Shown one piece after another: positions 1 through 5,767 of a stretch of DNA of 7,757 nucleotides. Below the pieces are notes generated by a model. It was not told the DNA's origin and did not search any database. It was given only the letters and a program-made list of their open reading frames with translations. Origin of the DNA: an uncultured Ignavibacteriales bacterium. GTDB lineage: Bacteria; Bacteroidota; Ignavibacteria; Ignavibacteriales; Ignavibacteriaceae. Position numbers and translations under genes: made by a program. The first letter of the stretch is position 1, and every line of letters starts with the position of its first letter. The stretch spans positions 1 through 7,757 of the forward strand of contig CAJXGP010000078.1 in the NCBI GenBank assembly GCA_913053915.1, written 5' to 3'.

Positions 1-328
1 AGAATATCGGGATATCGTTTTTACCGGTAAGATTAACAGTAATATTACCCGCAATATTAGGATTGGAAACATACATTGTGCGGAATTGCGCTTTTACAAA
101 AGTTATACTGTTAAGTTTATCTTTATATTGTTGATAAATTTCAGACTTTGCAATATCAAAAGTTTCGCTTTGAGAGATCGACGATTGACTGCCTGATATA
201 GTTAACGTATCAGTTGCAAAGGGCATATTTACGGTTATATCATTCAAAGCATCCAGGATGCAACCGTTAAAAGAAATAAAAATCGGGATTATAAAAGTTA
301 TAATAATTAATTTTAAATAATTTTTCAT
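1..328 (-). CDS. Putative lipoprotein, 3' end beyond the window
   Basis: An open frame of 109 codons runs from an ATG at 328 off the left edge, too incomplete to name. The N-terminus has a Lys at 3, a hydrophobic stretch over about residues 5-20 and then F-N-G-C with Cys23, a plausible lipobox for signal peptidase II. The rest is polar and Ser/Thr/Asn-rich, as in secreted beta-sandwich proteins, with no motif I recognise. The start is well supported: AGGAGG lies just upstream, and that Shine-Dalgarno overlaps the TAG stop of the preceding outer-membrane protein gene. Only 13 bases separate the two genes, so they are very likely co-transcribed and perhaps translationally coupled. Function unknown; an envelope role next to the neighbouring barrel protein is inference. 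Confidence 0.75.
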   Translation of the reverse strand, partial: MKNYLKLIIITFIIPIFISFNGCILDALNDITVNMPFATDTLTISGSQSSISQSETFDIAKSEIYQQYKDKLNSITFVKAQFRTMYVSNPNIAGNITVNLTGKNDIPIF

Positions 329-341
329 AATAAAACACCTC

Positions 342-1229
342 CTAAAATACGAATGAAAAACCGCCGGAAATTACAGGCTGAGTAATTAAACTGTAATCAG
401 CATTGATTAGAAAGAACCCCAATTTAAGAGCTCCGCCTAAAGTCAACCTAACATGATTATCTCCGGTAAAACTTGCACTAATAGTTCTATCCTGTCTCAA
501 TGCAGGATCACCACTGTTTGGATCTCCTTTTAATGTATAACTAATATTTACATTTGTATTTTCATACTGCACACCGCCATAAGCGGTGAATATTCCTAGG
601 GTTTTACTGACATGTGCGTTAACAGCATAATCCTTCACATCAAATAAACCGGAAAGAGAAATTTTAGAATATAGTATCTGCACGGCAATATCGATTGGAA
701 GTAACGGAATATATCTGCTTATACTATGGCTTAATCCTATACCAAAAAAACTTAATGTCTGATTTTTGATTTTGATATCGGGAACAAATCGTATCAAAAC
801 TTCCGTTCCAAGCAAGCTGCCGGTGATTTGAGGAAAAATAACCGGTATATTTGAAACACCTAATCCTCCGGGATAAGTTACGTACCCGTTTGCACCCCCG
901 TATGCAGCGCCTCCATCTTTAGCTCCGTAAATAGTTGCCGACGGTGAACTAGCCGTGTACCCTCGAGGCAAGACAGGTATAAAGGTTTTTTCCGAACTGG
1001 GTATAAGAACGAGCATTCCTCTGAAACCTATGGAAAAACCAAACAAGGTAGGATAATCAGCAGTATAATATGTACCGGTATTCAAGGCCGTCCCTAAAGT
1101 AGTACCAAGAGGTTTTACAAAGCTCTCAATGTTCTTTTGACCGAATTGGTTTATTCTATCATCAATCTGTGAATAAATCGACTGGGATATAAATAACAGT
1201 AGGGCAAATAGTAGTATTAATTTTTTCAT
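342..1229 (-). CDS. Outer-membrane beta-barrel protein, DUF6588-like
   Basis: A 295-residue secreted protein. Residues 1-20 are a typical signal peptide (Lys2-Lys3, a leucine-rich core, then S-I-Y-S before Gln21). The mature part is rich in Gly, Tyr, Thr and alternating hydrophobics and ends in G-G-F-S-F-V-F. A terminal Phe after alternating hydrophobics is the usual C-terminal signature of outer-membrane barrels. The overall layout (signal peptide, 'IESFVKPLG'-type N-terminus, Gly-rich middle, barrel end) resembles the DUF6588 group of Bacteroidota/Ignavibacteria, which has no known function; that assignment is from memory. The ATG at 1229 follows AAAGGAGGAG, and a sigma70-like promoter lies just upstream, so the gene probably starts its own transcript and carries the lipoprotein gene behind it. 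Confidence 0.75.
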   Translation of the reverse strand: MKKLILLFALLLFISQSIYSQIDDRINQFGQKNIESFVKPLGTTLGTALNTGTYYTADYPTLFGFSIGFRGMLVLIPSSEKTFIPVLPRGYTASSPSATIYGAKDGGAAYGGANGYVTYPGGLGVSNIPVIFPQITGSLLGTEVLIRFVPDIKIKNQTLSFFGIGLSHSISRYIPLLPIDIAVQILYSKISLSGLFDVKDYAVNAHVSKTLGIFTAYGGVQYENTNVNISYTLKGDPNSGDPALRQDRTISASFTGDNHVRLTLGGALKLGFFLINADYSLITQPVISGGFSFVF

Positions 1230-1240
1230 GCTCCTCCTTT
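1230..1240 (-). promoter_or_regulatory. Strong Shine-Dalgarno of the outer-membrane protein gene
   Basis: Minus strand AAAGGAGGAGC lies directly before the ATG at 1229. It fixes that start and shows that this organism uses canonical ribosome binding sites. Confidence 0.7.
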
Positions 1241-1249
1241 ATAAAAATA

Positions 1250-1278
1250 ATTATAGAACTATTTTACATGTAATGCAA
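1250..1278 (-). promoter_or_regulatory. Sigma70-like promoter for the outer-membrane protein/lipoprotein unit
   Basis: On the minus strand TTGCAT (1273-1278) is followed after exactly 17 bases by a perfect TATAAT (1250-1255). The site lies in the 104-bp gap between recN and the outer-membrane protein gene, about 20 bases before the start codon. The -10 is perfect, the -35 matches 3 of 6, and the spacing is ideal. AT-rich DNA gives chance hits, but the position fits. Confidence 0.5.
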
Positions 1279-1333
1279 TATTCTAAATAAATACAATTAA
1301 AGCAACAATAATTTTATTTAACTTCAATAAAAA

Positions 1334-3043
1334 TTATTTTATTTGATTCATCAATTCCGAAGCGCTTTTCAAACTAGCTTCCGTCAAGTTTTCCCCGCTT
1401 AACAATTTGGCAACTTCTTTTACCCTTTCACCGGCATTTAATTTATGAATTGAGCTGATAACTCTATCGCCGGTTATCTTTTTTTCTACCGCTAAATGAT
1501 AATCCGCCAATCCGGCTATCTGAGGAAGATGTGTAATTGAAATAATTTGATGATATTCAGAAAGTGATTTTAATGCATGTCCTACTCTCTGTGCAATTCG
1601 TCCACTTACGCCGGTATCAATTTCATCAAATATTAATAACGGCAGCTTATCATTTTTTGCAAGTATTGTCTTTAACGCAAGCATTATTCTAGATATTTCC
1701 CCACCCGAGGCTACTTTAACAAGCGGCTTTAAATCTTCCCCTAAATTTGTCGATATAAAAAATTCAATACGGTCATAGCCGTTAACATAATATTTAAATT
1801 TTTGATCATTGATTACAATATAGTTATTTAAATTATTATCAATTTGTTCATGTTCGATGTCGACGCGGAAAAATGCATTCGGGATACCCAAAAAATTTAA
1901 TTCCTGTTGAACTTCTTTTTCTAAATTATCGGCAATTTCCCTTCTCTTATTTGAAAGCTTTTCCGCCGCTATTCCACAATATTCACGAACCTTTTTAATT
2001 TCCTCTTCAATAGTTTCTATCTTTGCGGTATAATTCTCAGCGATATCAAATTCTTCACCGATTTTTTTACGATATTCTAAAATTGATTTTATAGATCCTC
2101 CATATTTTTTTTTAATGAGATTTAATTCGCTCAGTCTTTCCCTTATTTTCTCAAGGTGTTCAGATTCCAGCTCAATTTTAGAATTATAACTACGTACGAA
2201 ATCCGAGACATCGTTTATGAAGGTTGTAGCCGATTCAAATTCATTTAATGCATCGCCAAAAGATTTATCAATATTTTTAACCTCTTCAAGATCATTTTTA
2301 ATTTTGCTTAATAAGTCATAAACAGAATTTTTTGAATCGTAAAGATTTTGATAAATATTAGTTGTCAGCTCCAGTAATTTCTCAGAATTTTCCAATAAGT
2401 TAAGTTCATTCGTAAGCCGTTCATCCTCTCCTTCTTGAGGTAATACAGAATCGATTTCTTTAATTTGATATGAATTAATATCTTTTTTCTCTTTTAATCC
2501 GGATTCTTTATCTTGGAAAGATTTTAGTTCGTAAGATAACCCGGAAAGCCTATTATATTGTTCCCGATAATCTTCCAAGAGTGATCCGATTTTACCAAAT
2601 TCATCCAAAAAGTTGATATGTGTTTCAACTCTCAGAAGTGATTGATGCTCATGCTGACCGTGCATGTCCACCAATAGATTGCCGATATCTTTGGTAAGTG
2701 ACAAAGTTGCGGGAGTATCATTAATAAAACAGCGATTGGCTCCTTTTAGCGAAATTTCTCTCCTGATAATTAGTTCGGGGAAAAATTCAAGATCATTTTC
2801 CTTAAGGATATTTTTAATCTTAAAATTATTTTCAACATCAAAAATCCCTTCGACCACCGTTTTAAAGGCACCTTTACGAATAACTTCGTTAGAAGCACGC
2901 TCACCAAGCAGCAATCCCATTGCATCAATTAGAATGGACTTCCCTGCCCCGGTCTCGCCTGTGATAATATTCAGCCCTTTCCCAAATTCAACATTTACTT
3001 GTTCGATTAGGGCGTAATCTTTAATTAAAAGTGATTTTAACAT
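1334..3043 (-). CDS. recN: DNA repair protein RecN
   Basis: RecN is an SMC-like ATPase that gathers DNA ends during recombinational repair of double-strand breaks in the cytoplasm. The 569 residues match the family length. The N-terminal head carries the Walker A motif GETGAGKS at 29-36. A long charged Glu/Lys/Leu-rich coiled-coil stretch spans roughly 150-370. The C-terminal head has the ABC signature SGGE at 446-449, Walker B LLIFDEID around 469-476 and a conserved His (T-H-L-P-Q, His505). All catalytic elements look intact. The ATG at 3043 begins the conserved N-terminus (MLKSLLIKDYALIE); it has no strong Shine-Dalgarno. The gene is 261 bases from the upstream Nudix gene and has its own promoter-like site, so it is probably transcribed separately. 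Confidence 0.96.
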   Translation of the reverse strand: MLKSLLIKDYALIEQVNVEFGKGLNIITGETGAGKSILIDAMGLLLGERASNEVIRKGAFKTVVEGIFDVENNFKIKNILKENDLEFFPELIIRREISLKGANRCFINDTPATLSLTKDIGNLLVDMHGQHEHQSLLRVETHINFLDEFGKIGSLLEDYREQYNRLSGLSYELKSFQDKESGLKEKKDINSYQIKEIDSVLPQEGEDERLTNELNLLENSEKLLELTTNIYQNLYDSKNSVYDLLSKIKNDLEEVKNIDKSFGDALNEFESATTFINDVSDFVRSYNSKIELESEHLEKIRERLSELNLIKKKYGGSIKSILEYRKKIGEEFDIAENYTAKIETIEEEIKKVREYCGIAAEKLSNKRREIADNLEKEVQQELNFLGIPNAFFRVDIEHEQIDNNLNNYIVINDQKFKYYVNGYDRIEFFISTNLGEDLKPLVKVASGGEISRIMLALKTILAKNDKLPLLIFDEIDTGVSGRIAQRVGHALKSLSEYHQIISITHLPQIAGLADYHLAVEKKITGDRVISSIHKLNAGERVKEVAKLLSGENLTEASLKSASELMNQIK

Positions 3044-3068
3044 TAATTAAATGAATTTTGTTAAGAAT

Positions 3069-3097
3069 AATTTAGTTTATTTTAATTCTAATTTCAA
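3069..3097 (-). promoter_or_regulatory. Candidate recN promoter
   Basis: On the minus strand TTGAAA (3092-3097, 5 of 6 to the -35 consensus) is followed after 17 bases by TAAATT (3069-3074, 4 of 6 to the -10). The -10 ends 25 bases before the recN ATG. The -35 sits inside a 20-bp palindrome. The region is very AT-rich, so this could be a chance match. Confidence 0.35.
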
Positions 3098-3105
3098 AAT
3101 TAGAA
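3086..3105. repeat. 20-bp palindrome over the recN -35 region, candidate operator
   Basis: TTCTAATTT-CA-AAATTAGAA is a perfect 9-bp inverted repeat about a 2-base centre, 42 bases upstream of recN. It covers the candidate -35 box, a usual place for a repressor site. It does not match the LexA boxes I know (CTGT-N8-ACAG or GAAC-N4-GTTC), so no regulator is named. Without a T-run after it, terminator function is unlikely. Confidence 0.35.
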
Positions 3106-3139
3106 AGCGATCATTACGGCTATTAGTTCGAGCCGACAA

Positions 3140-3236
3140 AAAATCATTCCTATGAAATCCGTCCTTATGTAAAGGAGAAACGGAAATCTAAAAAAATCAA
3201 ATATGTAATAAATTTTCGCTTTTGTGGAATGACAAG
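3140..3236. repeat. Decayed intergenic GTCATTCC/GGAATGAC-type repeat
   Basis: The nudix-recN gap holds TCATTCC at 3144-3150 and its inverse GGAATGA at 3226-3232. Between them are TCCGTCCTT / AAGGAGAAACGGAAATCT arms and TTTTCGCTTTTGTGGAATGACAA-like text near the right end. This resembles degenerate copies of the palindromic 'GTCATTCC...GGAATCT...GGAATGAC' elements common between genes in many bacterial genomes. Only one copy is visible here, so its repeat status rests on resemblance. The element is not coding. Confidence 0.3.
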
Positions 3237-3304
3237 GTTTTCATTGTAATTTATAAAGTAAACTCCATCATCCATTATTATTCAGTATAATAGGAAACGT
3301 CATA

Positions 3305-3835
3305 CTAGTCTATAAACGTTTTTGCCATATAAATACCACAAATTGTTTTAGCATCAAATATCTCACCGTTGCTGATCTTATTTTCAATTTCTTCTAATCG
3401 ATATTCAAAAATGTTCATACCATACTCACCTTCTTCACGATTAGGTTTTCCCTCCGACAAATTCTTTGTTAGATAAATATGCAACATTTCCGTGCAAAAG
3501 CCAGGTGTTGTAGCTATGGTTCCAAGTTTAAATATTTCCGCAGCCTTATATCCTGTTTCTTCTTCCAATTCACGAATTGCACAAATTTTAGGATCCTCAT
3601 TTTTTTCAAGTTTACCTGCCGGAAGTTCAAGTAAAACTTTTTGCAAAGGATAACGGTATTGTTCAACCATAATTATTTTACCGTCATCTTTCAATGCAAC
3701 AACCACCGAACCGCCCGGATGGATTGCCACTTCTCTGACGCTATCGTTTTCGCTGTTGTATTTGATTTTATCAACTTGAAGATCGAATACTTTACCCCTG
3801 AACAAAATATCACTTTTAATTACTTTAAAATTCAT
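3305..3835 (-). CDS. Nudix hydrolase, ADP-ribose pyrophosphatase type
   Basis: A 176-residue cytoplasmic Nudix hydrolase. The Nudix box is complete at 74-96: Gly74, Glu80, Arg88-Glu89, Glu92-Glu93 and Gly95 all sit at the G-x5-E-x7-REUxEExGU spacing, so metal binding and catalysis should be intact. A Pro at 111, 15 residues after the box, is the marker used for the ADP-ribose pyrophosphatase subgroup. That subgroup cleaves ADP-ribose to AMP and ribose-5-phosphate and removes reactive ADP-ribose. The length and the 'VEQYRYP...LELPAGK' segment before the box also fit that subgroup. The ATG at 3835 has only a weak purine-rich upstream (GGGAAAC). Substrate specificity is inferred from family features; another sugar-nucleotide substrate is possible. 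Confidence 0.9.
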   Translation of the reverse strand: MNFKVIKSDILFRGKVFDLQVDKIKYNSENDSVREVAIHPGGSVVVALKDDGKIIMVEQYRYPLQKVLLELPAGKLEKNEDPKICAIRELEEETGYKAAEIFKLGTIATTPGFCTEMLHIYLTKNLSEGKPNREEGEYGMNIFEYRLEEIENKISNGEIFDAKTICGIYMAKTFID

Positions 3836-4131
3836 TTGTTTCCCGGAATGAGTTGTTAAAAACAGAGCTGTATGTTATCAAAAAGATAGAGATTTTATCG
3901 TTCATATTCTCTCTGCTGAATATTCGATTTTTTATAGATTTTAAGCATCTGCTTTTTAAAATAGTTAGTTAAAAAAATATTAGTTTCACATACATCATTG
4001 ACTCCGGACTTAAAAAAATCTTGCCGGTATAAGCTGTCCTCATTTAGATACAAAACGGAGATTTAACTGACAATACAATAGAGAAATATAACCCGTTTAA
4101 AATTAAATTATATTTATCGATCAAATAAAAA
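3836..4131. other. Gene-free gap between the Nudix and DUF1232 genes
   Basis: Nearly 300 bases with no ORF that looks like a protein, no convincing terminator and no repeat I can support. A weak AAGC/GCTT hairpin lies near 3943-3954. It probably holds the unrecognised promoter of the Nudix gene and the 3' end of the DUF1232 transcript. Confidence 0.4.
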
Positions 4132-4512
4132 TCAGCTTCTATAATTCGGATCGTAATACGGGATCAACTCATGCCCCAGATACTTTAACAATGCGGTTAT
4201 AACTCCCAAGTCATCAAGATACCCAAATAGTGGAGCAATATCCGGGATAGCATCGATGGGAGAGATAAAATAAATTAAAGCGGCAACAACAATTGCTTTA
4301 CGATGCCAGGATACTGCAGAGTCTCTCATATAATTGACCAAAGCAAGAATATCTTTTGCGAAAGAAATTTTTTTACCCACTCTTTCCAACTTTCGCCACA
4401 GATTCTCCTCAATAAATTTCATTTTTTCATTAACTTCATCTTTGGTTTCACCGCCAAAGTTGAGCTCATCAATTCCTCCAAGATCTTGTCGCTCATAATT
4501 TTTCTCTTCCAT
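4132..4512 (-). CDS. DUF1232 (YkvA-like) small membrane protein
   Basis: A 126-residue protein with a DUF1232 core at about 73-108. The diagnostic pattern is present: a hydrophobic A-L-I-Y-F-I run, S-P-I-D at 84-87, I-P-D at 89-91 and G-Y-L-D-D at 97-101, followed by a second hydrophobic stretch. The N-terminal 70 residues are charged and probably cytoplasmic. The family (B. subtilis YkvA and relatives) is widespread and has no established biochemical function. The ATG at 4512 follows GAGGT (4517-4521) at good spacing. The stop codon of the preceding PD40 remnant, at 4523-4525, sits directly beside that site, so the two are probably read from one transcript. Family assignment is firm; function is unknown. 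Confidence 0.85.
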   Translation of the reverse strand: MEEKNYERQDLGGIDELNFGGETKDEVNEKMKFIEENLWRKLERVGKKISFAKDILALVNYMRDSAVSWHRKAIVVAALIYFISPIDAIPDIAPLFGYLDDLGVITALLKYLGHELIPYYDPNYRS

Positions 4513-4522
4513 AATTACCTCG

Positions 4523-4876
4523 CTATTTTTTATACTTATTAAACCAATTTAAATTACCGGTATGAATTTGATTATCAATAAGATAAGTTATTTTTTTACC
4601 GTTCGGTGTAAATTTGGGATCCGACTCGTTCTTATCGGAATTCTTCACCGGATGCAGTCCGGTTCCGTCTGAATTGATTAAATAAATATCTGTATTCTCT
4701 TTATTCGCGGTCATATTATATGTGGTTACATCAAAAATTATAGTTTTTCCGTTCGGTGAAATTTCAGAACTTCCTATCCGTTTCATCGCCCAAAGGTAAT
4801 CAACAGTTAAAGGTTTTTTAATTTGAGCATTTACCATTAAAGGTAAGAAAATCAGAATTGCCAACAGACGTTTCAT
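4523..4876 (-). pseudogene. N-terminal remnant of a secreted PD40/S9 peptidase-like protein
   Basis: A 117-codon frame starting with a good signal peptide (Lys2-Arg3, hydrophobic core, V-N-A before Gln18). The mature part resembles the N-terminus of Bacteroidota/Ignavibacteria S9 acylaminoacyl-peptidase-like proteins: a 'K-P-L-T...M-K-R-I' start, then PD40 beta-propeller repeats with S-P-N-G-K near 40 and T-P-N-G-K near 90. Such proteins usually run to about 600-700 residues and end in an alpha/beta-hydrolase domain. Here the frame stops after fewer than two propeller blades, and the DUF1232 gene starts 10 bases further on. I read it as a C-terminal truncation by deletion, with no catalytic domain left in the window. 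The start is supported by GAGGG before the ATG at 4876. A stable short secreted protein is possible but less likely. Confidence 0.6.
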
Positions 4877-4932
4877 TTTTCCCTCAATATGATTTTCAAA
4901 ATTTAATATGCATGGGGTAAAAGAAAATATGC

Positions 4933-4967
4933 CGAGTATTTAATCTTCCATTATTTAAAAATACTCG
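4933..4967. repeat. Inverted repeat upstream of the PD40 remnant
   Basis: CGAGTATTT (4933-4941) and its exact inverse AAATACTCG (4959-4967) enclose a 17-base AT-rich loop. It lies about 57 bases before the ATG at 4876, a position suited to a regulator site or a leader hairpin. The stem is AT-rich and no clean T-run follows, so a terminator is doubtful. Confidence 0.35.
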
Positions 4968-5043
4968 AACTATTATTGAAAGGCAATTTAAGGTTCTATC
5001 ATATAACTTTAATTTTCCCAATAAAGATTTATACAATTTACCT

Positions 5044-5082
5044 CAGGAAATAAACGGTTCGGTAATTTCCGGTTATTTCCTG
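5044..5082 (+). terminator. Stable inverted repeat, possible rho-independent terminator
   Basis: CAGGAAATAA (5044-5053) pairs perfectly with TTATTTCCTG (5073-5082). After one A/G mismatch the stem gains three more G-C pairs (5055-5057 with 5069-5071), leaving an 11-base loop. On the plus strand it is followed by TTTAAAAT, a short T-run. No intact plus-strand gene lies before it, so it may be a leftover from rearranged DNA. The structure is clear; terminator function is inference. Confidence 0.35.
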
Positions 5083-5229
5083 TTTAAAATAGAAAATTTA
5101 ATATGTCGGCTCAACTTCATTTTTATATTGAAAAAGAACAAGTAAATATCCATTCGTATTTTTAAAACTAAATCAAAGCGATTTTCTTATTTTAATACTA
5201 ATTGAAAATGAAAGAAACAAATTTTAAAC

Positions 5230-5261
5230 TATTACAGCGTTCCGAGGATAATTTCGCAATA
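5230..5261 (+). repeat. Left terminal inverted repeat of the IS630 remnant
   Basis: Read inward on the plus strand this end matches the right end (read inward on the minus strand) at 21 of 32 positions with no gaps. The match includes GTTCC at 5239-5243 and GCAATA at 5256-5261 at identical spacing. The outermost TA (5230-5231) is the presumed target duplication. Confidence 0.65.
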
Positions 5262-5298
5262 GTAATTAATAATATTTATATCTTAATCAATTATTTAT

Positions 5299-5305
5299 AA
5301 GGAGG
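5299..5305 (+). promoter_or_regulatory. Shine-Dalgarno of the IS630 transposase
   Basis: AAGGAGG ends 7 bases before the ATG at 5313. That spacing favours 5313 over an in-frame TTG at 5307, which nearly touches the site. Confidence 0.65.
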
Positions 5306-5312
5306 ATTGATC

Positions 5313-5693
5313 ATGCCATTCGTGAGAAAAAGAGGAGATTTAATATTATCTACGGAAGATAGTACCAAACTACAAGCTATATCAAAATCAGGGAAAGAGC
5401 CATTTGAAAGGGTTAGACGAGCTAAAATATTGCTTTCATATTCAAAAAACAAATCAATAAACTCTATATCGAAAACAGTTGGAGTTTGTCGCCCAACTGT
5501 AGAAAAGTGTGTTGATAAAGCCTTAATCGGAGGTATAGAAATGGTTTTGACTGATTTAAAAAGGAAAGGAGGTCAGTCATCAATCACAGCCGATTCAAAA
5601 ATATGGGTTATTAATCTTGCTTGTACAAAGCCAAAAGATCATGGTTATGCATCAGAGTTAAATCAAAAGAAGAATTGCAAGGTAGAATTTTGA
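5313..5693 (+). pseudogene. IS630-family transposase, N-terminal fragment
   Basis: Codes for 126 residues, against about 340 for a full IS630 transposase. Residues about 32-70 (R-R-A-K-I-L-L, then S-I-S-K-T-V-G-V-C-R-P-T-V) form the usual helix-turn-helix DNA-binding domain. The following G-G-I-E and K-R-K-G-G-Q segment and the 'PKDHGYASE' end are also typical of the family. After about Glu115 the frame leaves the family sequence and runs into 10 foreign residues before TGA. The DDE catalytic domain is absent, so it cannot transpose DNA. It could still bind the element's ends if expressed. It is the only plus-strand gene here and lies inside the element's repeats. Confidence 0.8.
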
Positions 5694-5767
5694 AATACTT
5701 AGACGAAGTTAATACCGACCCGGTAGTATTCAGATGAAAATATAAATTGGACGAAATAATTGTATAA
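5660..5767 (+). pseudogene. IS630-family transposase, C-terminal tail in another frame
   Basis: In a different plus-strand frame from the N-terminal part, the DNA reads K-S-K-E-E-L, then R-I-L-K-Y-L-D-E-V-N, then D-P-V-V-F-R. A TGA at 5735-5737 follows where the family has Trp, then K-Y-K-L-D-E-I-I-V and TAA at 5765-5767. This is the conserved end of IS630 transposases ('..RI.KYI.E.N.DPVVFRWKYK.DEI'). It joins the N-terminal part without the middle of the protein, about 190 residues. Three lesions are visible: an internal deletion, a frame change and a Trp-to-stop change. The coding end sits just inside the right terminal repeat, as in intact elements. Confidence 0.75.

Larger units (their letters stand above)
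4877..5229. other. 353-bp gene-free stretch left of the insertion element
   Basis: No ORF of plausible coding quality on either strand; the longest I read is a short minus-strand frame of about 26 codons near 5109. It holds two separate inverted repeats (4933-4967 and 5044-5082). It contains no trace of the missing C-terminal half of kduD on the minus strand, although it directly flanks the element that interrupts kduD. It must contain the promoter for the PD40 remnant, which I cannot place confidently. Confidence 0.5.

Noticed and set aside
2664..3017. Plus-strand open frame of 117 codons inside recN
   Set aside because: Lies wholly antisense to the conserved N-terminus of recN, with no Shine-Dalgarno or family resemblance. 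The RecN motifs explain the DNA.
4303..4542. Plus-strand frame opposite the DUF1232 gene
   Set aside because: Antisense to a gene with a clear domain and a good ribosome binding site.
4132..4876. Frameshift rather than deletion as the cause of the short PD40 gene
   Set aside because: The DNA following the stop encodes DUF1232 with its own ribosome binding site. No further PD40 or hydrolase sequence appears in any frame I read.
5307..5309. TTG start for the transposase fragment
   Set aside because: It lies only 1 base after AAGGAGG, too close. The ATG at 5313 has proper spacing.
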